Source of the DNA: Geomonas sp. Red32
GTDB taxonomy: Bacteria; Desulfobacterota; Desulfuromonadia; Geobacterales; Geobacteraceae
Reading direction: 5' to 3'
DNA length: 64,000 bases
Assembly: GCF_023652955.1 (NCBI RefSeq)
Contig: NZ_JAKLOY010000005.1
Location: 248,001-312,000 of the forward strand
Of this stretch, positions 44,030-51,560 are shown piece by piece (the stretch's first letter is position 1; every line of letters begins with the position of its first letter). Below the pieces are notes generated by a model. It did no database searches, was not told the origin of the DNA, and worked only from the letters and a program-made list of their open reading frames with translations. The translations under genes and the position numbers were made by a program.

Positions 44030-45021
44030 CGCGCCTCCCCGGTGTCGATCACCGCATCGGCCGGCATCCCCGGCTTCAGCTCGTGGGCCGGGTTGTCGAG
44101 GTCGATCTTGATCCTATAGACCAGGGTCACCCGCTCCTTGTGGGTCTCCACGCTCTTCGGGGTAAACTCCGCCTGCGAGGAGATGAAGGAGACCCGTCCC
44201 CGGTAGCTCTTACCGGGATAGGTGTCGCTCTTCACGGTGGCCGCCGCCCCGAGCTTCACCCGTCCGAGGTCGGTCTCCGCCACGTACCCCCTGAGCCAGA
44301 GGTGGTCGAGGTCGGCGATGGTCACCACCGGGGCTCCCGCCCCCAGCACCTCGCCGAGCTCGGCCTGGCGGACCAGCACCACCCCGGAGAGCGGTGCGGT
44401 CAGCGTAGTGTAGCCGAGCTTGATGCGGGAAAGCTCCAGCGCCTGGCGCGCCTGCTCCACCCCGGCGCGGCTGACCGCCACCTGCTCCTTCCTCGCCCCT
44501 TCCAGGACCTGGCTCAGGTTCTGCCGGGCCCGCTCGTAGGCCGCCTGCGCCCGCTCGTAGCCGGTCCGGTAACCGTCCCGGATCTGGGCCGATACCTCGT
44601 CCTTCTCGTAGAGCGCCTGGTAGCGCTGGAAGTCGGCCCGGTTCAGGTCGAGGGTCGCCTTGGCATCCACCACCGCCTGCTCGGCCGATCGTTTCTCCTG
44701 CACCCGGCTCCCCGAGAGGGTGAGCCCCAGGTCGGCCTGCCGCGTTTTCACCCCGGACTCCTCGATGCCCACCTGCTGGCGGTAGTCGGCCTGGTCCAGC
44801 CGGGCGATCAGGTCCCCGGCCTTCACCCATTGCCCCTCCTCCACGGCGAGCTCGGCAAGCCGCCCCTGCACCTTGAAGCCGACCACGCTCTCATGGGCCT
44901 CGATGTTGCCGGAAACCGGGAGCCCCGCGGCCTTCTCCTTCCCCTTGCGGGTGGCAACCAGGTAGGCGATGGCGAAGATCAGGAGGAGCACCAGGACGAC
45001 GGGGACGATTCTCTTTCTCAT
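44026..45021 (-). CDS. HlyD-family membrane-fusion adaptor of the ABC exporter
   Basis: 331 residues with an N-terminal signal anchor (~5-22). GNIEAHESVVGFKVQGRLAE and VEEGQWVKAGDLIARLD form the lipoyl-like half; a long helical hairpin (~75-180) and the second half (LGYTTLTAPLSGVVLVRQAE) follow. YbhG/YhiI-like. Joins the ABC permeases to the TolC-like channel encoded upstream. Overlaps both neighbours by 4 bp. Confidence 0.94.
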   Translation of the reverse strand: MRKRIVPVVLVLLLIFAIAYLVATRKGKEKAAGLPVSGNIEAHESVVGFKVQGRLAELAVEEGQWVKAGDLIARLDQADYRQQVGIEESGVKTRQADLGLTLSGSRVQEKRSAEQAVVDAKATLDLNRADFQRYQALYEKDEVSAQIRDGYRTGYERAQAAYERARQNLSQVLEGARKEQVAVSRAGVEQARQALELSRIKLGYTTLTAPLSGVVLVRQAELGEVLGAGAPVVTIADLDHLWLRGYVAETDLGRVKLGAAATVKSDTYPGKSYRGRVSFISSQAEFTPKSVETHKERVTLVYRIKIDLDNPAHELKPGMPADAVIDTGEAR

Positions 45022-46364
45022 TGACGAGGTACCTCCTCACCGATGCCGAGGAACTGGCGGTAGACCTTTTCGGTCTCCCCCAGCGCCGCGGCGAGGGCGA
45101 TCTTCGATTCGACGTGGCGGACCAGGGCGTCGAGGTTGTTGTCGAGGGCGCGGGCCAGGGCATCCTGGGCGTTGACCACTTCCACGTTGTTGGCGACCCC
45201 GTTCTTGAAGCGGTCGCTCGCGTAGGCGAGCTCCTTTTGGGCGAGCGCCAGGCCGTCGGCAGCCACCGCCACCTCCTGGTCGGCCGCCTCCAGGTTCAAG
45301 AGCGCCTCGCGGATATCCTGCTCCACCCCGAGCTTCTGGTCGGCGATCTGGTCCTCGATCCGCCTCATCCGGCTCTCCAGCTCCACCCGCTCTCCGGTCC
45401 GGTCGGCGTCGAAGATGGTCATCAGGAGGTTTAACTGGATGATCCCGGAGGGCTCGATGTCGCCTATGTTCTGGCCGCTCCCCCCGTAGTTGCCGCTCAC
45501 CACGAGCTTCGGATAGTAGCGGGCCCGCGACGCCTTCGCCTGCTCCTCCAGCGACTGCCGCTGGGTGAGAAGCGAACGGTAGTCGGGGCGCTCGGTGAGG
45601 GCGAGCCCGACCGCCTCCTCGATCTGTGGGCGGGGGAGAGGGCGGTAGCGGAGCGTCTCGGTGAGCGAGAGCTCGGTGGAGAGATCGATGCCGATGCTTC
45701 TGGCCAGCACGAGCAGCGACTGCTTGAGGCCGTTTTGGGCGACCACCAGGTTCTGGCGGTCGTTGGCAAGCTGCACCTGGGCGCGCAGGACGTCGAGTCC
45801 GTCCGCCACCCCGGCGGCGCGCTGGTCGAGCGCCAGCCGCTCCAGGGTCTGCGAGCTTCTCACCCGCGAGCGGGCGGTCTCCACCCGGGCGGCGGCGTAC
45901 TGGGCCGCGAGGTAGTTCCCCGCCACCAGCCGGATGGCGCGGCTGCGGGCGTCCCGGTAGTCGTCGCCGCGGGCCGCCACCTCCTTCTCCCCGGCCCGGA
46001 TGCCGTAGTAGCTCTGGAGATCGAAGAGGGTCTGATCGCCGTAGAGGCGGAAGTCGTAGGTAGTGAAGGGACCGACCACCGCCGGGACGCCGGGGAAGCT
46101 GATCCCCATGGCGCGGAGGTTTCTGGTCTGGTAGGCGAAGGGGGTCTCGATATGCAGGTGGGGGAGGTAAAGGGCGTTACGCCGCTGCTTGCTCCCGGCC
46201 GCCTCCTCCACCCGCGTCGCGGCCTGCAAGACGGCGGCATTGCCGGAGAGTCCCCGCTGGATGGCGTCCTCGAGCGACAGCGGCAGGGTCCGTCCCCCCT
46301 GGGCGATGGCCGGGGAAGACGGTAGCAGCAGGAGGGCCGCCAGCGCAAAAAGGAGAGGTCTCAT
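45018..46364 (-). CDS. TolC-family outer-membrane efflux protein
   Basis: 448 residues with a cleavable signal peptide (LLFALAALLLLPSSPAIAQG, no lipobox Cys). Two efflux repeats: LSLEDAIQRGLSGNAAVLQA opens the first; LALTERPDYRSLLTQRQSLE opens the second. The start codon overlaps the TetR gene stop (ATGA), which fixes the start at 46364; the reading frame continues far upstream inside tetR, but that part is a shadow. Supplies the outer-membrane exit of the exporter. Confidence 0.94.
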   Translation of the reverse strand: MRPLLFALAALLLLPSSPAIAQGGRTLPLSLEDAIQRGLSGNAAVLQAATRVEEAAGSKQRRNALYLPHLHIETPFAYQTRNLRAMGISFPGVPAVVGPFTTYDFRLYGDQTLFDLQSYYGIRAGEKEVAARGDDYRDARSRAIRLVAGNYLAAQYAAARVETARSRVRSSQTLERLALDQRAAGVADGLDVLRAQVQLANDRQNLVVAQNGLKQSLLVLARSIGIDLSTELSLTETLRYRPLPRPQIEEAVGLALTERPDYRSLLTQRQSLEEQAKASRARYYPKLVVSGNYGGSGQNIGDIEPSGIIQLNLLMTIFDADRTGERVELESRMRRIEDQIADQKLGVEQDIREALLNLEAADQEVAVAADGLALAQKELAYASDRFKNGVANNVEVVNAQDALARALDNNLDALVRHVESKIALAAALGETEKVYRQFLGIGEEVPRQ

Positions 46365-47008
46365 GACGCCCCCCCGCCGGACGGCCGGGAAGCGATCCCT
46401 CCCACGAAGGCCTGCACCGCCCGGGTCAGTTTCTCCTCCAGGGGGCGCGCCGGAGCGAGCGACCAGACCAGGGTGGTCCCGAGCACCATCCCCTGGAAGG
46501 AGGAGGCCACCTCGGTGGGGACCAGTTCCCCGCGGATCTTGCCCTTTTGCTGCCGGTCGGCCAAAAGCCGCGCCAGCACCTGGCGGGCGGTCTCCAGCCC
46601 TACCACCATGCGCCCCTGTACCCCTTGGTTGGAGAGGATGGCGGTGAAGAGGCACTGGAAGATGGCAGGCGAGGCCTGGAACTCCTCGGTGATGGTCAGG
46701 GCGAAGAGGAGGAGCAGGCGCTCCAGGGGAACATCGGAGGCGAGGTGGGTGGCGACGAACTCCTTCACCCGCCCCATCTGCATCTCGCGGTACTCCACCA
46801 GAATGCTCTCCTTGTTCTCGAAGTAATTGAAGAAGGTCCCCTTGCCGACGTCCGCCGCCTCGGTGATCTGCCCGATGGTGGTGGCGGCGAACCCCTTCTC
46901 GGCGAAGATCTCCAGCGCACTGCGGAAGATCCTCTCCCGGGTCTCCCGACTGCGCCGCTCCCTCCTGCCGTCCGGGAGCGTTTCCTCCCTCCTTGCCTTG
47001 TCAGCCAC
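46361..47008 (-). CDS. TetR/AcrR-family repressor of the ABC export operon
   Basis: 215 residues. DNA-binding part at ~18-70: RERIFRSALEIFAEKGFAAT and ITEAADVGKGTFFNYFENKE. The GTG start is supported by AAGGAGG 6 nt upstream. First gene of a seven-gene operon (tetR, TolC-like, HlyD, two ATPases, two permeases), nearly every junction overlapping, the same set as E. coli ybiH-ybhGFSR apart from an added outer-membrane channel and split ATPases. Two palindromes overlap its promoter, so autorepression is likely. Confidence 0.95.
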   Translation of the reverse strand: MADKARREETLPDGRRERRSRETRERIFRSALEIFAEKGFAATTIGQITEAADVGKGTFFNYFENKESILVEYREMQMGRVKEFVATHLASDVPLERLLLLFALTITEEFQASPAIFQCLFTAILSNQGVQGRMVVGLETARQVLARLLADRQQKGKIRGELVPTEVASSFQGMVLGTTLVWSLAPARPLEEKLTRAVQAFVGGIASRPSGGGAS

Positions 47009-47026
47009 GCCGTCCTCCTTTAAAAA

Positions 47027-47074
47027 TGACCCACGGTCAGTTTTGACTTTAGGTCACGGACTACCCTTTGTCAA
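47027..47074 (-). promoter_or_regulatory. Promoter with twin TetR operators for the ABC export operon
   Basis: Minus strand: TTGACA (47074-47069), an exact 17-bp spacer, TAAAGT (47051-47046). Operator 1, TGACTTTAGGTCA (47044-47056), covers the -10; operator 2, TGACCCACGGTCA (47027-47039), covers the predicted start. The two dyads are 17 bp apart and share TGAC/GGTCA arms. Confidence 0.8.
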
Positions 47075-47120
47075 GCGGCGCCGGGAAAAATTCTTTGCTA
47101 ATAAAAAACGGTGGGGCTGC

Positions 47121-47480
47121 TGCACAAACGGCAGGCCTCCTGCACAAACGGTGGGCCTCCTGTACAAACGGCGAGTCTCCCGTACAAACGGCGAGTCTCC
47201 TGTACAAACGGCGAGTCTCCTGTACAAACGGCGAGTCTCCCGTACAAACGGCGAGTCTCCCGTACAAACGGCGAGTCTCCCGTACAAACGGCGAGTCTCC
47301 CGTACAAACGGCGAGTCTCCCGTACAAACGGCGAGTCTCCCGTACAAACGGCGCGTCTCCCGTACAAACGGCGCGTCTCCCGTACAAACGGCGCGTCTCC
47401 TGTACAAACGGTGGGCCTCCTGTACAAACGGTGCGTCTCCTGTGCAAACGGCGCGTCTCCTGTACAAACGGCGCGTCTCC
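47121..47480. repeat. 20-bp tandem repeat array, 18 full copies
   Basis: Eighteen head-to-tail 20-bp units with consensus YGTACAAACGGCGMGTCTCC; degenerate copies flank it at 47101-47120 and 47481-47500. Nine central units share GCGAGTCTCC, then three identical GCGCGTCTCC units; the GTGGGCCTCC variant occurs at both 47141 and 47401. There are no spacers. All six frames are open through it because the unit has no stop triplet on either strand. It lies ~50 bp upstream of the ABC operon's -35. From 47501 to 47672, up to the 3' end of the next kinase gene, I see no gene. Confidence 0.97.
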
Positions 47481-47672
47481 TGCACAAATGGCGAGGACGG
47501 CGGGGCCTTTCTTTGTTACCTATCGGAACCTCTGGCGACTAATCGCAGTGGTCGATATCCGCATCCCGTTCTTGAGCTTCACGATGCCGTTCTTCACACG
47601 GTTGAGGGTGCATCTCGAAGGCGCGATCCGGGTGGGGACGGTTGCGGAGAAGGGGGAGAAAAAGGGGGGGCC

Positions 47673-50660
47673 TTACGGCTCGGCGGGGGAGGCGGCGGTC
47701 ACGCTCTTCACCACCTTGGCGAGCGCCGACATGTTGTACGGTTTCTGGATGAAGCCGGAGAACTCGTGGATGTGGAAGCGTTCGGTGACGTCCTGCTCGG
47801 AGTAACCGCTGGAGAGGATGACCTTCAGCTCCGGGTTCAGGCGGCGGAGCTCCTGCAGGCAGCGCTCGCCGCTCATGCGCGGCATGGTCAGGTCGAGGAT
47901 CACCAGGTCGATTTCCGGGTGCTCGCCGAACCGCGCGACCGCCTCGGTGCCGTCCACCGCGGTGATGGTGAAGAAGCCGAGGGCGCCCAGCATCTGGACC
48001 GCCACGTTGCGGACCGCCTCCTCGTCATCCACCAGGAGCACTGTGCCGCCGGAGCGGAACTGCTCGGGCCCCTCCTGGATCACCGGGACCGCCACCCGCT
48101 CGCCCGGCGGGAGCAGTACCTTGATCACCGTCCCCATCCCCGGTTCGCTCCAGACCTTGATCGCCCCCTTGTGGCCGCGCACGATCCCCTGGACCGCGGC
48201 CAGCCCGAGCCCCCTGCCGAGGAACTTGGTGCTGAAGAAGGGATCGTAGATGCGGGCCTGGGTGTCGGGCGTCATCCCGCAGCCGTTGTCGGCCACCTCC
48301 AGGAAGAGGTAGTGCCCGCCGGCGAGGCCTTCTCCCAGCGAGGCCCCCTGGAGGTACTGGAGATCGCAATCCACCATGCCGGTCGAAATGGTGACCATCC
48401 CCCGCTGTTCACCGAGCGCCTCGCAGGCGTTGACCACCAGGTTGGAGAGGATCTGGCTCAGCTGGCTCGCGTCGCCGTGGACCGGAGGGAGCGAGTGGTC
48501 GAGGTTCAACTTCACCTGGGCGCTCTCCGTGAGGGAATCGTGCAGCATGGGGACCATCTTTTCCACCAGGAGGGAGAGGTCGATGCTCTCCAGCACGAAC
48601 TTCCCTTTCCCGGAGTAGGCCAGCATCTGCCGGGTCAGGTTGGCAGCCCGGCTCCCCGCCTCGGTGATCCTCATGAGATTGGAGGAGACCAGCTTCGGGT
48701 CGCCCAGGGACATGAGGGCCAGGTCGGCGCTCCCGAGGACCGCCATCAGGATGTTGTTGAAGTCGTGGGCGATCCCCCCCGCCATCAGCCCCAGGCTTTC
48801 CAGCTTCTGGGCCCGCATCAGGCTCGCCTCCTGTACCAGGCGGGCCTCCTCGGCAAGTTTGCGGCCGGTGATGTCGTGGCAGATGCTCATGACGGCGGGG
48901 CGGCCGTTCCAGGTGATCCGGCGGGCAGTGACCTGGGCGGTCAGCACGCTTCCCCCCTTCGCGAGCAGTTCGGCCTCGAAGTCGAGCGATCCCCGCTCCA
49001 GGACCGCCTCCACCCGGTCGAGCATCAGGGGGCCCCGCTCGTCAGGAAGGAGCTGGGTGACCTTCATGAGGGCGAGGTCCTCCTGCCGGTAACCGAGCCA
49101 GCTGGCGGCCTGCGGGTTAGCGGCCAAGACGGTCGTGTCGCGGTCGTAGATCAGGATGGCGTCCCCGGCGCAGTCGAAGAGGGCGCGGTACTTCTCCTCG
49201 CTCTCCTGTAGGAGGCGGTCGGCAAGCTTACGGGAGGTGATGTCGGTGAAGATGGCGGTGAACTCGCCGGGGAGCGGACTGTAGGCGTACACGGAGAGGA
49301 ACTGGCTGGTCGGCTCGAAGAAGGCCTCGAAGGCGGTCTCCCCGCCGGTGATGGCCACCTCCCCCAAGACACCCAGGTAATCGAAGGCGAACCCTTCGAT
49401 GCCGGGGAAGGTATGGGTCGCGCGGCGCCCCTCGACCTGGCTCCGGTGTATCCCGAGGATCCTCTCGAAGGCGCCGTTAACCTCCATGATGACGAGGTCG
49501 GCCGGCCGCCCCTCCTCATTGGTAATCACCCGGCAGTGGGCCATGGCGCTGTTTTCGTTCTGGAAGAGGGTCTTGTAACGGCGCTCGCTCACCCGCAGCT
49601 CTTCGGTCCGGGTGAAAAGGAGCTCCGAGGCCTGGGAGAGGGCGGCGGCAACCTCGCCGGTCTCCTTGATGCCGGTGTCGTCAGGCACCGAGACCGGTTC
49701 CCCGCGCCCCATGGCCAGCGCCGGGGCTACCAGCGCGCGGATACCCTGGGAGATCCGCCGTGCGTACCCCGCCGCCAGCACCACGCCGGCGACGGAGAGG
49801 AGGGTGGCGAGCGCCACCAGCCCGAGGGTCCGGAGGTAGACCTCCCCCATCAGGGTCGACTTGGAAACCCCGACGGTGACCGTCCACCCGGAGGAGGCGG
49901 AGCGGCAGTAGGCCACCAGCACCCGCTTCTGCTCCAGGTTGGTCGCCTCCAGGCACCCTTCCGGTGCGCCCAGGAGGGCCTTCCTCAAGACCGGGTTGGC
50001 CTGCTTTCCGAGATAGAGGTTGAGGTTGCGGCTGCGGGCGGCCACCCGGCCGGTCCCGTCCAGGATACTGGCGTATTCGGCGGGGGCGAGGTTGCGGCTT
50101 TTCAGCAACGAGGAGAGGGAGTCGGCCGGCAGGGTCATCGCCAGGTCGTAGGCGACCTTCCCGGCGACCATCACCGGGATGTCGACACTGACTATGGGAC
50201 GCCCGGTGACCGCCCCGTAGAACATGTCGCTCACCGCAGGTGTCCCGCTCCCGAAGACGTGGAGCACGGCGTGACGGGGATTGCGGACCGGGAGCGGCGA
50301 GCCGAAAGGCTCATAGGAATTGACCAGTTGCTGGCCGTTGCGGTCGGCCAGGATGATATCGGCTCCGGGGTAATTCTTGAGCAGTTGCCGGGCCTCCCGG
50401 TGAATGCTTTCCAGATCGCCGGTGGCAAAGGTGGGTGAGGCGGCGAAGGCCTGCAGAGCGGCCTGCACGTTGGTGAGGTTCTGGTCGACCGCCAGGGTGA
50501 GGGAGCGGGCCGAGTTGAGGAGGGCGGTCCTGGTGACCTCGCGTTTTTCTACGTAGCCGACGTACAAAAGCGCGGCGGCCACCAGCCAGATCGGGAGGAC
50601 CGAGATGGCAACCAGGGAGATCAGCTGGGATTTAATTGTCGGTGGAGACCTGAAGGACAT
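47673..50660 (-). CDS. Orphan hybrid sensor kinase (Cache - HAMP - PAS - PAS - HisKA - HATPase - REC)
   Basis: 995 residues. Helix at ~15-37, a double-Cache-type periplasmic domain (~40-275), helix ~283-305, then a HAMP-like linker (RRISQGIRALVAPALAMGRG). Two PAS domains span ~360-480 and ~490-610. H box: AGGIAHDFNNILMA. ATPase: NLVVNACEAL, DNGCGMTP, and GRGLGLAA. Receiver (~870-985): LVDDEE, VILDLTMPRMSG and QKPYN. GGAG 5 nt upstream supports the ATG at 50660; the frame continues to a TTG without support. The gene's 3' end borders the 20-bp array. No partner regulator adjacent, although a LuxR-type regulator gene is 250 bp upstream. Confidence 0.93.
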   Translation of the reverse strand: MSFRSPPTIKSQLISLVAISVLPIWLVAAALLYVGYVEKREVTRTALLNSARSLTLAVDQNLTNVQAALQAFAASPTFATGDLESIHREARQLLKNYPGADIILADRNGQQLVNSYEPFGSPLPVRNPRHAVLHVFGSGTPAVSDMFYGAVTGRPIVSVDIPVMVAGKVAYDLAMTLPADSLSSLLKSRNLAPAEYASILDGTGRVAARSRNLNLYLGKQANPVLRKALLGAPEGCLEATNLEQKRVLVAYCRSASSGWTVTVGVSKSTLMGEVYLRTLGLVALATLLSVAGVVLAAGYARRISQGIRALVAPALAMGRGEPVSVPDDTGIKETGEVAAALSQASELLFTRTEELRVSERRYKTLFQNENSAMAHCRVITNEEGRPADLVIMEVNGAFERILGIHRSQVEGRRATHTFPGIEGFAFDYLGVLGEVAITGGETAFEAFFEPTSQFLSVYAYSPLPGEFTAIFTDITSRKLADRLLQESEEKYRALFDCAGDAILIYDRDTTVLAANPQAASWLGYRQEDLALMKVTQLLPDERGPLMLDRVEAVLERGSLDFEAELLAKGGSVLTAQVTARRITWNGRPAVMSICHDITGRKLAEEARLVQEASLMRAQKLESLGLMAGGIAHDFNNILMAVLGSADLALMSLGDPKLVSSNLMRITEAGSRAANLTRQMLAYSGKGKFVLESIDLSLLVEKMVPMLHDSLTESAQVKLNLDHSLPPVHGDASQLSQILSNLVVNACEALGEQRGMVTISTGMVDCDLQYLQGASLGEGLAGGHYLFLEVADNGCGMTPDTQARIYDPFFSTKFLGRGLGLAAVQGIVRGHKGAIKVWSEPGMGTVIKVLLPPGERVAVPVIQEGPEQFRSGGTVLLVDDEEAVRNVAVQMLGALGFFTITAVDGTEAVARFGEHPEIDLVILDLTMPRMSGERCLQELRRLNPELKVILSSGYSEQDVTERFHIHEFSGFIQKPYNMSALAKVVKSVTAASPAEP

Positions 50661-50768
50661 CACCGCTCCAAGCAAGAGGTCGTCACGGCGCAGAGTGCCG
50701 GCCGGGATCCTCTACAAGGGGACCGGAGCGGGGCCGGGAATCCTCCGAGTACGCGCGCGAGGGTGCCG

Positions 50769-50802
50769 CAATACTAGTACAATTATTCCGTACATACTAT
50801 TG
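50769..50802. promoter_or_regulatory. Imperfect inverted repeat upstream of a hybrid kinase gene
   Basis: CAATACTAGTAC (50769-50780) and GTACATACTATTG (50790-50802) are near-inverted copies around AATTATTCC in an AT-rich patch of the 252-bp gap. It is 109 bp upstream of the kinase start. Could be an operator; no binding protein can be assigned. Confidence 0.35.
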
Positions 50803-50912
50803 GGAGAAACCCGTAAATTTTCTAATGTTTCCGTTACCTTTCCTCCCCCTCGCCGCCGTTTCCTCATGTGAGCCACCGGCCGCGCCCTCACACAGCCGCC
50901 AGCCCCGCCGCT

Positions 50913-51548
50913 TTACCGGGCCACCCGTCCGGCCACCATGGCCCAGCGGGCGAGCCCCACCGCGTTGCCGGCCCCGAGCTTGCGCATCAGGTTGGCGCGG
51001 TGAACCTCCACCGTCTTGTGGGAGATGCCGAGCCTCTCGGAGATGGCCCGCGAGGAGCATCCCTCCCCCACCAGAGCGAGCACCTCCCGCTCCCGGGGAG
51101 TGACCCGCTCCAGGAGCCGGGCATTCTCCTTCTCCGGCAACGGCACGCTGACGCCGGTGATCCCCTTCAGATGACGGCGGAGCCTCCCGGTAACCGCGGC
51201 CACCAGCTCGTCGGCGGAAAACGGCTTGGGGAGGTAGTCGTCGGCGCCGGCCGCCATCCCCGACCGGATCTCCCCCCGCTCGCCCATGGCGGTCACGAAG
51301 ATGAAGGGGAGCTCGGCGAGTTGCGGGTCGTTCCTCACCGTTTCCAGCACGCGGTGGCCATCCATGCCCGGCATCATGATGTCGCACAGCACCAGGTGGG
51401 GACGGTGCTGACGCACCAGTTCGAGCCCCTGCTCCCCGTCCACGGCGCTCAGCACCCGGAATCCTTCCAGCCCCAGGATCAGTTCGACCATGTCCCGGTA
51501 GGACGGGTCGTCTTCGATCAACACGATGGTATATCCGTTTTCTTCCAT
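50913..51548 (-). CDS. LuxR/NarL-type response regulator
   Basis: 211 residues. Receiver ~1-125: VLIEDDPS, phospho-Asp in LVLCDIMMPGMDG, Thr in FVTAMGE and Lys in LPKPF. A linker leads to a GerE-type helix-turn-helix (~148-205): LTPREREVLALVGEGCSSRA wording with ERLGISHKTVEVHRANLMRK. GGGAGG 7 nt before the ATG. It starts 12 bp after the stop of a PAS histidine kinase, its obvious partner. Targets unknown. Confidence 0.95.
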   Translation of the reverse strand: MEENGYTIVLIEDDPSYRDMVELILGLEGFRVLSAVDGEQGLELVRQHRPHLVLCDIMMPGMDGHRVLETVRNDPQLAELPFIFVTAMGERGEIRSGMAAGADDYLPKPFSADELVAAVTGRLRRHLKGITGVSVPLPEKENARLLERVTPREREVLALVGEGCSSRAISERLGISHKTVEVHRANLMRKLGAGNAVGLARWAMVAGRVAR

Positions 51549-51560
51549 TTTATTCCTCCC

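Noticed and set aside
47121..47480. CRISPR array
   Set aside because: Units are contiguous with no unique spacers, and no cas genes are present.
47054..47805. Six overlapping open frames through the 20-bp array that would encode 20-residue repeat proteins
   Set aside because: The repeat unit contains no stop triplet on either strand, so openness is automatic. None has a ribosome site or a convincing start.
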